Origin: Acanthaster planci
Taxonomy: Eukaryota; Echinodermata; Asteroidea; Valvatida; Acanthasteridae
DNA length: 64,000 bases
Assembly (NCBI RefSeq): GCF_001949145.1
Contig: NW_019091442.1
Span: 924,810-988,809, forward strand
Direction: 5' to 3'
The position numbers and the translations under genes were made by a program. Positions within the stretch are counted from its first letter, which is position 1, and every line of letters starts with the position of its first letter. The notes under the pieces were generated by a model. That model saw only the letters and a list, made by a program, of their open reading frames with translations. It was not told the origin of the DNA and searched no databases. Shown here piece by piece: positions 1-64,000 of the stretch.

Positions 1-98
1 AGGTAGTCATCTGGTCCATGTATGATAACCTCAGCATGCAGAGGTAGTCATCTGCTCCGTCTATGATAACCTCAGCATGCAGAGGTAGTCATCTGAAC
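1..98. repeat. 41-bp tandem repeat, about 2.4 copies
   Basis: Units at 1-41, 42-82 and a partial third, each starting AGGTAGTCATCTG and ending CAGCATGCAG, with a few substitutions. It probably continues to the left of the window. Confidence 0.9.
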
Positions 99-2487
99 GT
101 GATAGTTGAAACATCTTCTTCAGATGTCCTGTTTTAAAGGTGTTTTTATTGCTGCCCAAAGCATTTCAGGACAAAAACGGCGTACAAGAATACAGCAATT
201 AGTGATTTGCATGCACTGTTTCCAGTGCAGCATGCTCAGCCAATTACCAATGCCAAAAAAAATGTTGGACAGAAGTAGCTGCAGCTGCCAAAAAGACTTC
301 AGATGGAAACGGTACAATTAAATCCAACGGTGTTTTAAATTAATTTTTAAATAATGTCTCCCATAAAGTGAAACAATATTTATTTCATTGGGCAAAAAAA
401 ATCTTTGGGTATCTGAAATACTCCGAAACTCCAATTCAAATTGAAGTTCATTACCTACACTATAAAAAATATATTCACTGATATTTTTACAAACATGAAA
501 TACAATAAATGAAGCATACCATAACACAATATACACGGTATGACCATTACTCCCTTAAACAAAACAACACAATACGATTACAAATATTGAAGAATTACAT
601 GCAAAACTTCAATGCTACACAACACGAAGTAAGAAGCCCAACACGATGTGCAAATGAAATGACGACAGCAAGTCTGTGTACATGTAGGTAGCAAAATTGC
701 AGATCGTACACTTTGTCTTCATTTTTCCTTTTGTGAAACCGGTGCAGATAAAAAAAATCGCTTGAATCTAAAACACTACTTGATTTGAAGATATCAACCA
801 TCTTATTTCGTCCGACAAGCTACTGAAAAGATTAGGGTAAAAAGGTGAAGGTCCTTCCGTCGAAAGCTCAAAACCTGTTTTTCCATGCATTGATGCAGCA
901 CTGGAGGAATTCGACCTTGTTTGAACAATACGTAGTTCAAGTTTCGAAACTGCAGCCATTGGCCTGTGGTTGACACTAGTCTACACGAAGCTACATGATT
1001 GGCATAGTGTAATCAAAATAAAGGAACGATCTTATTTACTGTCAAATACGTCTGAACCCCCCCCCGCACACACACATACAAACACACAGACTCTATCATG
1101 CACACCCAATCTCACACGACCGTGAGTTTGGAGCCACAAATGACACGGGTGTACGTAGGTTACAGCTGTACGTGACTCTCAGACCTAGAGAAAGCCTCCA
1201 TCAATGAAACATCCAGGTTTGAAAGCAAGGAATTTAAAACGGTTGTTCAAAGTTTAAGCTCCCCCATGCCTCTTAAGTAAAATGTCAGCATTGTTTTTTA
1301 TTTTTCTTTTCTTTAGAAATATTTTCTGGTGTCCTTTGCTCATAATGTAAAAAGAAAAGAAAAAATACCCCATACAAAGAAAGATTTGTAATGAAATGAT
1401 ATGAGAACTTATTCGAGCCGGAAGTCACAAGAAAGTCACAGCACAGTGCATAACATGTAGTTCTAGGAAGCTGCACTGCGTGTTAAATTAGGGAAAAGTG
1501 GACAAAGATTCCCTTTTGAATTAAAACTGTCTATGTTGTAGGGCCTACGTGGAGTTAACATTGAAAACGAAATCTGGGCTTACTATGAATGTTTTAAAGA
1601 AAAGTCTGAATGACGTTTTAATGAGCTCCTTGTTTTGAATTTTGTTATTTTAACCACCCCCCAATTTGTCTCCTTTCAACGTCCTGATTTTGCTTGTAAA
1701 ATTCTGGTTCGTTGCACTTTACCACCCTGCACCCCCTCTGGCTGCACCAATATCATAATGATTTCTATATGTTGCCAATGTTGCCTTCATTAAGGATAAC
1801 GAAGGCCGCTTATCCTGGTACCATAGCAGTTCCTATTACATGTGCAAATATCGTTGGGAAGTAAGCAATACGCGGTGAAGACAAAGAAAGTCAACAGGAC
1901 ACCCAAGTCAACCTGGGTTGTCAGTCAAGAAGCAATTAGCGAATAACCAACAATCTTTCACTGCCTGCGTGACAGATTTATGCAACCGTTTTGCGGTTTA
2001 AGCACGTTCGTGTAATTCAGGCTTCCCCAGTCCCATACGCATAACGACCTACAACCGACCCTGGGACCGACAGTTGTAAAGAAAGGCAAGTGCGCTACCA
2101 CATCATTGACCGAGGAGTGAACTTTGCGATACACGAAAAAGTATGTCATTGTGACATGCAGCACTTGAATCGGGCATTCCAGAAAATAAATGCTGATATG
2201 CATGGTGCCGGTGTCGGGGAAACGAAAGCAAAGGAAGCAATGACCATTAGACAAATGTGACGTCATATAACGTGTTTACGCTCAGTGAACAATAGTGATC
2301 GCGGAAAATTTATTTCTGAATCTTCACCACACAACTATGGTGGCTCGGAAGGGACGTCATCAATCGTTCAGTTCGTTCACAGTTCGTTCTCTAGGTGGCG
2401 GATCTATTTCCAGCAAGCAAGGCGTGAGGTTTGGTCCAAGTGCGCACGGCAGCTCGTACTTAAAATGCCCATAGGAACAGGGCAGTG

Positions 2488-2632
2488 TCGAGATACCACT
2501 ATCAGCGGAAGGGGAAGGGGACAGGGGCAAGTGGCCCCACATTTTGGGCTGGGGGCATACCCCCAACTTTTGGCAGATCCTATAATGGGTCCGGGCTTAA
2601 TAGATTCGTCTATTACTGACGGGTGTCTTATG
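2488..2632 (+). repeat. Diverged direct repeat, copy 1
   Basis: A G-rich block of about 145 bp starting TCGAGATACCACT, with GCGGAAGGGGA, a GGGGGCATACCCCC hairpin-like core and a TAATGGG segment. These elements recur in the same order at 2839-2979. No open frame is shared and the family is unknown to me. Confidence 0.7.
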
Positions 2633-2838
2633 AAATACTGACGACAGCACCAGCGATCCAGATAGCAAGTCATTGTCGTGATTGTTGACGTCAAATTTTC
2701 GACTTTGGGCAAGTCCGTTTTTTTTGGGGGGGGACGCGATTACTGTCGTCAATACTAACGATTGGCAATGTCCCGTCAGAACCAACATAGAAAAACATTC
2801 TACTTTAATTTAATGGGAAAACAGGAAACACGACCATG

Positions 2839-2979
2839 TTGAGACACCACTGGTGGCGGAAGGGGAGCGTATAGAGGACCAGTGACCCCCATATTCTCCA
2901 CGGGGGGCGTGCCCTCGCCTTTCGGCGGGTCCTACAATGGGGTACTATGGATAGGTTTATTAATGGTGGATGCCTGATG
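2839..2979 (+). repeat. Diverged direct repeat, copy 2
   Basis: Second copy of the block at 2488-2632, starting TTGAGACACCACT and sharing GCGGAAGGGGA, a GGGGGGCGTGCCCTC core, GGGTCCTACAATGGG and a final GGATGCCTGATG. Many substitutions indicate an old duplication or dispersed-repeat family. Confidence 0.7.
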
Positions 2980-4444
2980 GTCTCACACCCTCCCCCCTTT
3001 GAAAATTGTTTCACTACCGTTGCAAAATACCATCCCCCACAATGGTATTTACAGCAGAACGTAGGCCTACTGGTAGAATTTAAGAACACACTTTGCATGA
3101 CTCTACATCCAGTCAAAATTCTAAAAGCTTTGTTAATGTAACTTTGCTGAAGACCTTGTCAAAACTTCTACATCTTTGCTTTTCTCGGTAACCAGCATGT
3201 AATTTACAAACAAAAAATCTCACATGCTATTCGTATGGTAGCTTGAATGGACATTGCAAATCGTAAACTGACGTCAAATTCACTATACTTGCTATATTGA
3301 GGTCAATATTTAAATTGAAAAATTCACGTCGGGCTCTTTGCTGGCTAATGTTGACTGCAATGAAGCCTGAAAGTTGACCCCTGGTGGCGCGCTTCCGAAA
3401 CCCATGAATCGGAAAAAGAATGTGCAAAAGTTTAACAAGTATTTCTTTTTTCAGTTAGGGCCTACTTCTTAAAAAACTCAACTCAGAAGAAGGCCTTTGG
3501 AAAATATTTGCTAGCATATCGATTTATAGAAACTGAAAAATAACCTGACCTAACAGAGAACTCTCCTGCCAAAAACTGACCCATCACTTCCGAAAATCTA
3601 AAATACACGACGACCAGTGCAATTCGGCGGTCTCGTACACAAATTTAAGGAATTAAACTTTACGTTAGTTTGTTGGTAAACGCCAAAATAATAATAGATT
3701 AAAATATTTTACGAATTGTTAAATTCATTCGGAAAAAAATTTAAAGCAATAATCTACTTTACGGAGGATTCCTATGTTTAATCTAACCTTTGCTAACAAG
3801 AACTACGTCATGTCAACTCAACTGAATCTGGAACCTATCGACTGCACGTACGACGTAGGTAAATCTTTGCAACATTTTCGCTTGTCGCTGAAAGGGTGGC
3901 CTTGCACTGTGATTGGCTACAGTAGGCCTACTTTGCGCACGACCTCCGACCGCGAGGTTGTCACCTCCTGTTGCGAATCGTTATTGTTGGCCTATGGCAA
4001 TGCTCTGACACTGGTCAAAGGGGCTGCTTGTATGATAAAAAGATGGCCTTGGAGCAAACAAGGTAATTTATCCTCTCACTAAGAATCACTGATCACGTGT
4101 CTTTTCAAATCATTGGCTATCTTGATCGATTTTTTGATGAACTAATAAAGTGTGGTGAGAATATTTTCAGCTTTGAGGAAGGAAAAGAAAAATATTCTGA
4201 ATTGATAACCGCCACATCGAGCGAGCTCAAATTTACCCACCATGCTCTGCGCGTCGTTAGCTGTGACCCCGCGTGATGTATTCCCTTCACTAAAATCTGT
4301 GCAAGGAAGGCCATCAGTGCCCTGTCCGGGCGCTGGGCGACGAGCGAATGCAACGTTGCACGATCTCGTTTTCAAGTACGCACGGGAAGTGAAAACAAAC
4401 TTGCATGAACAAGGAGACTTACAATCTTGACCAAATCCTGTTGG

Positions 4445-4535
4445 CCCCCACCCCCCTGGCCCCCTCTCAATGTTGGGTCTCAATGCGCGATCTGCGCTCC
4501 AGCTCGAGATGAAATCATTGACTGGGGGGTGGGGG
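4445..4535. repeat. Perfect 12-bp C/G inverted repeat
   Basis: CCCCCACCCCCC at 4445-4456 and its exact complement GGGGGGTGGGGG at 4524-4535, with a 67-bp spacer. Both arms have runs that could also form G-quadruplexes. Confidence 0.8.
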
Positions 4536-6130
4536 ACCTGGGTCACATATTGGCACGCGTCCCAACATTTTGTTCAGGATTGTAGGAACGATATTGCCGG
4601 TCGTTAATGAAATTCGTTTTTTACCAATCTTCAGGTGACTTTTCCTGAATATTACTTGAGGAAGACAAAGGTAAAATCCCTACATGAGTGTTTCATGGGG
4701 TGGTATCAGTTAGGAATCATTCTTCCAAAAATTATCGACTATTTTATGACAGCCCCATGTCAAATACCCCATAGGCGGTCCGCGCGAGGATTCCGGAGGC
4801 TCGCTGTGTGACCTTTTTATTTTCGGGCTCTAAATTCGCAACAAAATTCACGTCTTACTCTTAGTCGACCCTGTGTATTGCACACGTGTACGTGTACACG
4901 TACATAAATTTGGTAGTCTTCTAGAAATGCGTATTTGGACTAAGGATAATGCGCGGGAACTTTTACGCGAATCCGAAAAAATGAAAAATATACGACAAAA
5001 GTTTGAGCCTACTTTTTGACGCAAGTCCTTGTCAATATCACCGTTTTCAGGGAGACAAATGTCTTGTCGGAAAGGCCTGTTTCAAAAGAGCTGAATTTGA
5101 AATTCTCATTCAAGCAGCTTATTTCCCTGGTAGCTGGCTCTCCGTCGATTTAACTAATATTACTACACGTAAGACTTGAAATTGAATAACGCAAAATTAC
5201 AAAAAAAATAACATCTTAAGGGATTAATCAAAATCATTTCATTAGTAAACATTAACTTTTGTCTGTGACAAGAGGCTTTTGGATGCACCATGTAAGGAGC
5301 TATCTCTGTTAGAAGAAGTGTGGATTTGAAAAGAACCAGTAGCCTAGGTAGGAACTCGACGTTTCGACCACGATGCTCTTGTCGCCCTAATACAAAAACC
5401 ACCAAAATATAATCACCAACAACAGCAAAACAAGTCACAGCAAAAAACAACTTGAATAAAACTCATCAGTGACACGGATTGCCATTTCCTACTTTCACTT
5501 TCTCGCCCTGCACATCGCACCCTACATTATGTGGACTTATTTGCGTAGAGGTCCACACTATGTATACCAAGCCTGCACACCCACACACAAAGAGTTGCAG
5601 GGAATGCAAGGCCTTTCTGTTTTTTTAAGCTTTTAAAGCCTTCTTACTGGGTTGCCTGTAAGAAAACGTGTAAAACGTTAATAAAGTCGAGACAGATTTA
5701 AACATCAATAATGAATTATTATGACGTCATTGTAACTCTCTAACAATTTTATATCTGTAAAGTTTGAAATTTATCTGACGTGCCAGTACAAGAAAATAGC
5801 AGGAAAAAAGTGAAAAGGCAGCTGACGATGATGCCATCATGATTCATGAAGTCATCTCATATCTAAACTGGAGAACACATTCAACAGACGATTGGATAAT
5901 GTCCAAACGAAAACTCACTATTTTGATGACGTCACGAGCAAAAAAAGTTGTGCCAAAAGTGCATTCTGCAAAACTAATGTTGAGACCACTTCGTCTTTTT
6001 TGGGAGGCATGTTGATGACAATAAATGACAGTTTTAAACTGTAGACAAATCCGAGGAGACGCCATTCCCGGGGGCAATCGTACTCAACACGTCTTAACCT
6101 GAGGGCGCGTGCACTATGGCGAGTCACGAC

Positions 6131-6213
6131 ACCCTATAGAGTACCGAAGTGAATACGTCACGCGCACAATTAGTGTGAAAGGCATGAGCGCGTAATTCGG
6201 TACTCTATTGGGT
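6131..6213. repeat. 18-bp inverted repeat with 47-bp loop
   Basis: Arms at 6131-6148 and 6196-6213 share ATAGAGTACCGAA and its complement, with 17 of 18 positions paired. It could be a small palindromic mobile element or a structured site. No gene is adjacent. Confidence 0.75.
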
Positions 6214-7702
6214 CAGAGTGAAATGTAACGCACGTGTAGTACCTGCGTGCGAACAGGATGGCCCCACACATAGATATCATCAGAATAAATGGTACAGCGG
6301 TAATGATTTCTACTTTTGGTCGCCAGATTAGTCCTCAGAGTGCCGAAGAGTGACGTCATTTGAACCAAGAAGCAAAATAAAACGAATGCAGTATTCGCGC
6401 GTTGGTTCACATGCTGGTTCTTGTGGTAATGCTTTTTAAACACACAACTGTGCGTGTGATTTATTTACTTGTTACTCTATAACCATAGAACTTGAGACCA
6501 AAAAAGAGTTGAAATTTAACTCGTAGTTGCACATCTTTAGCCTACGGTCTTTTCGTGGATCAAGTTTTTAAAAAAGTGTTCACATAACGGGTGCAGTCTC
6601 TTTCAAAAAAAAAACACGTGCAAAGTCTACAGGATTTGAGAGAGAAGAAAGGACAGGAAAGGAAAGCAAGAAGAAAAAGGGGGAGAACAAAGGAAAATTA
6701 TGACAAGACTTCAGAAAAACACAACAAATATCAAGACATTCATCCCATTTACCTTTATTCATGATCGCTGAAATACTACAAAAACAAAATCAAACAGCAC
6801 ATTTATTAATCTCGAGAGGAAAAATTAAGCAATTGATTAGTAATCAAAGCTCTACATGCGACATTTAATGTCATCAACTATGATTTCTGGCTGATTTTAA
6901 TAATGGTCTTTCTTTTACTTGGTCATCTCAGTTCAGATTTACTCACATCCATTATTAAAGCCAACAACTACTTTTCAACTTACTTCAGGAAACTAATGTA
7001 TTCAAGCATAGATACTACAGAATCAATTACTTCATAATTAAGTTTACATGTGCATATTCTGCTTGACAAAGGCCAAGTCACAAAGAACAATTATGCAGAA
7101 TCAGTAAACATGAATGTAACTCATCTTGAAACTTTCATTTATGCCACGATATAGATTTTTTTTAGAGGATCCAATACTTATGTTAGTGAAAGATGCCCCA
7201 GAATTTGCAACAAACCATAAGGAAAAAGAAAATACATTCGAATGCAAAAAATTCTCATTTGCCTAAATGTTCAGACAGTTAATTAAAACCTAATGTCCCA
7301 ATACGATCACAGCTTATAAGCAAACAGCCACGGGTTTCATTTAAAGTGAGTCACTGCACCTAACCAGAATGTAAACACTTCAATTAATGCATGAGGCATC
7401 ATCCCGTCTCAAGCATCAAACACAAAACATGAACTAAGAATTGAATAATTGCTGTAAAATCATTGATGAATTAAAAAAAAACCAACAAAATCTCCTCTTA
7501 TGAAGTAAATAAGATCAAAATTTGAATGAATTAGTGAAACCTATCCTTTTGTTTTTGTTTCTACACGAAAATGGCCAAGAAGACCGAAAATGGACGACAT
7601 TGAAGGGAAGAAATGTTACACCCTTGGCTCTGGACAGCTTCTAAAAATGTGCAAGGTCTGCGGGTAGAGCTCATATATATTCCATCTGTGCATGTGACAA
7701 TA

Positions 7703-7768
7703 GTATTTTCTACATCAAAACGAAATTGGATAATAGAATTTTCTACATCAAAACGAAATTAGACAATA
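7703..7768 (+). repeat. 33-bp direct duplication
   Basis: Two adjacent units (7703-7735, 7736-7768), each containing ATTTTCTACATCAAAACGAA, with three differences. Confidence 0.9.
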
Positions 7769-8697
7769 GAATTTTATATTGGTCGAAGTACATGCATTAA
7801 AGAATAGTTTCATTACAGTGACAAAATTATGATAATTCATTTATCCAATCCAAATGTTGCATGATTGTTAGCAAGCATTTTCATATACTTGATTAATACA
7901 ACAAATATTATGAAATCTACAATTATGCTCTATGTACGTCTGCTGACTAATACACTTCTTTTTCTTCTACAAAGGCACACAAGATTTGATTTAAAGTCTT
8001 ATTTCTCAACTAATATCAATCTACAAAAATAACTAGATTTATCCATGTAAATCTGGAAGCACTGTACTGCGAAATCAACTCGCACCTGAATAAATGGAAT
8101 AAATCTAATGTTCTTGACTGACTAATTCATTTTCAAATGTTTCTTTTCCACTTTGCAAACTCATGAACCTCAGATGTGCACCTGTTCTCACATAAAAATG
8201 AACCTGACCAAACACTGCCTGTCAAGGGAGAATTATTTTAAACAAAATGAAATCAAACTTTTTCAGATTCGATCAAAGTATACTTTAATAAATCCAAATC
8301 ACAGTGTATCACCATTACCGAACATCCCTCAAGCTATATAGTTACCTATCTATTCTACGCCAAAGTATTATCAAAAGTAGAAATACCACAATCAATAACA
8401 CTAAGAAAATATACTCTTTCTGGAAGACTACTACAAATTAATGGCTGACTTACTCTCAACAATCCTCTAAAAGAAACCCTTCTCCCAAAATAATACAACA
8501 ACTTCATACTTTTGTCTTCCAGCTGTTGTTCTTAAGTTACATTCCTTTGACTATGTTTTGTTATACTTGCTGCAAATTACATGTACATTTCCTAATATTG
8601 GTCAAATTCAATTAATTGCATTTACGCTGTAGTCATCCAGGATTATGCGCCTTCTAGGTCATTAAATGCTTCTTAATACATCATTTTTTCTGAACCG

Positions 8698-8703
8698 TTT
8701 TAT
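8698..8703 (-). terminator. Candidate proximal poly(A) signal of the ferlin gene
   Basis: AATAAA on the minus strand, about 240 nt downstream of the ferlin stop codon. Other AATAAA copies lie further downstream, for example 6754-6759, so the true cleavage site cannot be fixed from sequence alone. Confidence 0.4.
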
Positions 8704-8940
8704 TTTCTGTTTCAAATTAAATGACCTTGCATGCATGTCATCAGAATGGATACATACTTCAGATCTACCTTTTCTAAAAAAAATTATCCCATTCATCATG
8801 ATCAAAAACAATGATAATGTGGTTTATATTTTGTTGAAGCTCAAAATATGACTGGAATTGTACTTGATTAATTTCTTCTTTTTTTTTTTACAAACTGGAC
8901 AATACCTTGACACCCAATCCAGCATTACACTCTGGGCATA

Positions 8941-62419
<53,479 letters not shown>

Positions 62420-63892
62420 CTACAGGTGCCAAGAAATACAACAGGTACAGCTACTCAGTTAGTTTAAATTCGTTCTATCCCAAAAGTGGGAAAAGTACAT
62501 ATACAGTTGTCCCTGCAATGTCTACACATAGTGATACTTCCCAAGCACTGTCTTCATCCAAGTTCAGGAACAAAATGGTAAGGCTTGGGGTGGTACGAGA
62601 TTCACAAAAACATTAATACAATGCATGTTCCCTACCAGGGTATATTTGAGGTAGCAGCTAAACTACTTGAAAGACTAAATAACAATTTGAATACGCCCAT
62701 GTGATATTCCAAGAGAACATGCCCACACTGAAGTGCATCTGAGAAACAGCAATACATGCCACAGGTACGCCCCATCAATGCTTCCATATGCAGACTCGTA
62801 TTTAAAGTCTTGTAAATATCAAACGGGCATATTATACATGTAACTAAACAAGATATGCAAGGGACTTCTTCCATCCCTCTGTAAATAGGCTAAAAGTGAC
62901 TTTTTAATAACTCCACATTCTATATATTTGCATTTAGAATTTTCATGCATCTTAGGGACAGACTTTGAGACTAAACAGAAATAGCTTTCATACAAGATGA
63001 ACAAATGTGTAATTCACACATGCATATCAAGCAATGACATCATATCCCATGACAAGAAGGTCATTCCAGCAACTAGAAAGTTCTTGTCAATCAGTCTCTG
63101 GCGACATTTCTGTTATTACATACAAACTGTTCTAAAACTTAATTTCCTTCAACTATAAATGCAATTACAGGTACATGACCATTGCATGATGTTAAAGCAG
63201 ACCCAATATTTAAGATCTATAACTCCCCAATGCCAATATTTCAACAAATTCATAAAACAGAAGCATCCATGGTCCATACATAATGGTAAGTCATGTGAAA
63301 CCAGTTAATAACATTTAGTTTCACTAACATCTCCCATATTTTGTGCTTAGTTGTACATGTATCACTGTTCTGCATTTCAATTAGCACCAGTATCAAAGAC
63401 AACCAAGACAAATGTGCATATGCACTGTAGAGTCAAACACAGAGCTCTTACGGTTTAGGAACAGTACGTTTTAATTATGTGAAGTGCTAAAAATCTGCTG
63501 CATCTTTAATGAAATTACTAAATGCGGTGCGAAATTGATCAGACCCTGCCTTTGCATGCCTTTAATATTTACAACAGTGTTGTAGTTGAGTAGCCAATGT
63601 TGAGTCTAGGTCCTAGTCAATGCCTTGGGGGTGCAGACCACTAATTCAAGTGAGAATTTCTGACCAGCTCATTAGCATTAAAAGTGCCCCCACCCACAGT
63701 ATCTTTTGAAAAAGGAGATTGTTTGGCCCCCAAAATGGTGAGATTGTGTAAATCGTTACCAGGATCAACTCCCTGGGTCTTTGAACTTTCATATGAGGGC
63801 AGAAGGGCTGAAAACTACGGTTGAAAAATGGTCCTAAGTGCCCGAGAAAGTTGAGGGTTGCCACTTGAAAAATAGCTGCAATCAGACTTCGG
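62420..63892 (-). other. Ferlin intron upstream of e1
   Basis: No C2D exon or other coding segment is visible before the terminal N block. Confidence 0.65.
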
Positions 63893-64000
63893 NNNNNNNN
63901 NNNNNNNNNNNNNNNNNNNNNNNNNNNNNNNNNNNNNNNNNNNNNNNNNNNNNNNNNNNNNNNNNNNNNNNNNNNNNNNNNNNNNNNNNNNNNNNNNNNN
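63893..64000. other. Assembly gap at window end
   Basis: Run of N to the end of the window. Confidence 1.

Larger units (their letters stand above)
99..6759. other. Intergenic region without a convincing gene
   Basis: Only short open frames occur (the longest about 130 codons), with no domain signature, no coherent exon series and no tRNA. CpG is clearly more frequent than in the rest of the window. Individual repeats are listed separately. Confidence 0.55.
6760..8940 (-). other. AT-rich, CpG-poor 3' flank or 3' UTR of the ferlin gene
   Basis: No coding segment is seen. The composition resembles the ferlin introns and differs from positions 1-6700, so part or all may be 3' UTR. It contains one 33-bp direct duplication (7703-7768). 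Confidence 0.4.

Noticed and set aside
2488-2632. U1 snRNA-like start (GAGATACCA-like word)
   Set aside because: Only about 20 bases resemble U1; the rest, including the 5' splice-site-binding end and Sm site, is absent.
4142-4546. 134-codon minus-strand open frame
   Set aside because: No domain, atypical composition from C/G-rich DNA and overlap with another open frame of similar length.

Overview
This is a piece of an animal nuclear genome. The only gene I can recognise is the 3' third of a type I (dysferlin/myoferlin-like) ferlin on the minus strand. Seventeen proposed exons lie between 62419 and 8941 and join in one reading frame. Together they encode about 730 residues: an acidic/proline-rich linker, an inter-C2 block with the DWWSK signature, the last two C2 domains with complete sets of Ca2+-binding acidic residues, and a C-terminal membrane anchor. 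The 5' two thirds of the gene (C2A to C2D, the Fer domains and, if it is truly type I, the DysF domain) must lie beyond the N block at 63893-64000. The exon junctions are GT-AG with matching phases. Eleven exons are strongly supported by protein similarity, and the small exons in the linker are less certain.

Layout. Positions 1 to about 6760 are intergenic: relatively CpG-rich, with simple and inverted repeats and no convincing gene. About 6760-8940 is AT-rich, CpG-poor DNA continuous with the 3' end of the ferlin gene. The final exon (8941-9124) is separated from the next by a roughly 21 kb intron (9125-30081), which holds minisatellites, a decayed tyrosine-recombinase-type retroelement of Ngaro/DIRS character (about 24440-26640), and SINE and MITE fragments. 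From 30082 to 62419 exons alternate with introns of 0.2 to about 5 kb that carry a MITE family with TTAA duplications, two opposed LINE fragments, a TA-flanked DNA transposon, two tRNA-derived SINEs, an LTR-element gag fragment and a TATA-type promoter antisense to the gene. Three N gaps are present (28783-28959, 41123-41635, 63893-64000).

Organism. Long introns, CpG-depleted gene body beside a CpG-retaining flank, abundant TACATG runs, recurrent GTAGGCCTAC words, Ngaro-like and other retroelements and tRNA-derived SINEs together suggest a marine invertebrate, plausibly a deuterostome such as an echinoderm, hemichordate or lancelet. This is an inference and I cannot name a species.

I found no CRISPR array, operon, rRNA or confident tRNA, and no clearly new biological system. 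The most interesting items are the nested retroelement that carries an SGNH-hydrolase-like segment and is interrupted by a MITE, the TTAA-flanked MITE family itself, and the run of phase-0 small exons in the ferlin linker.
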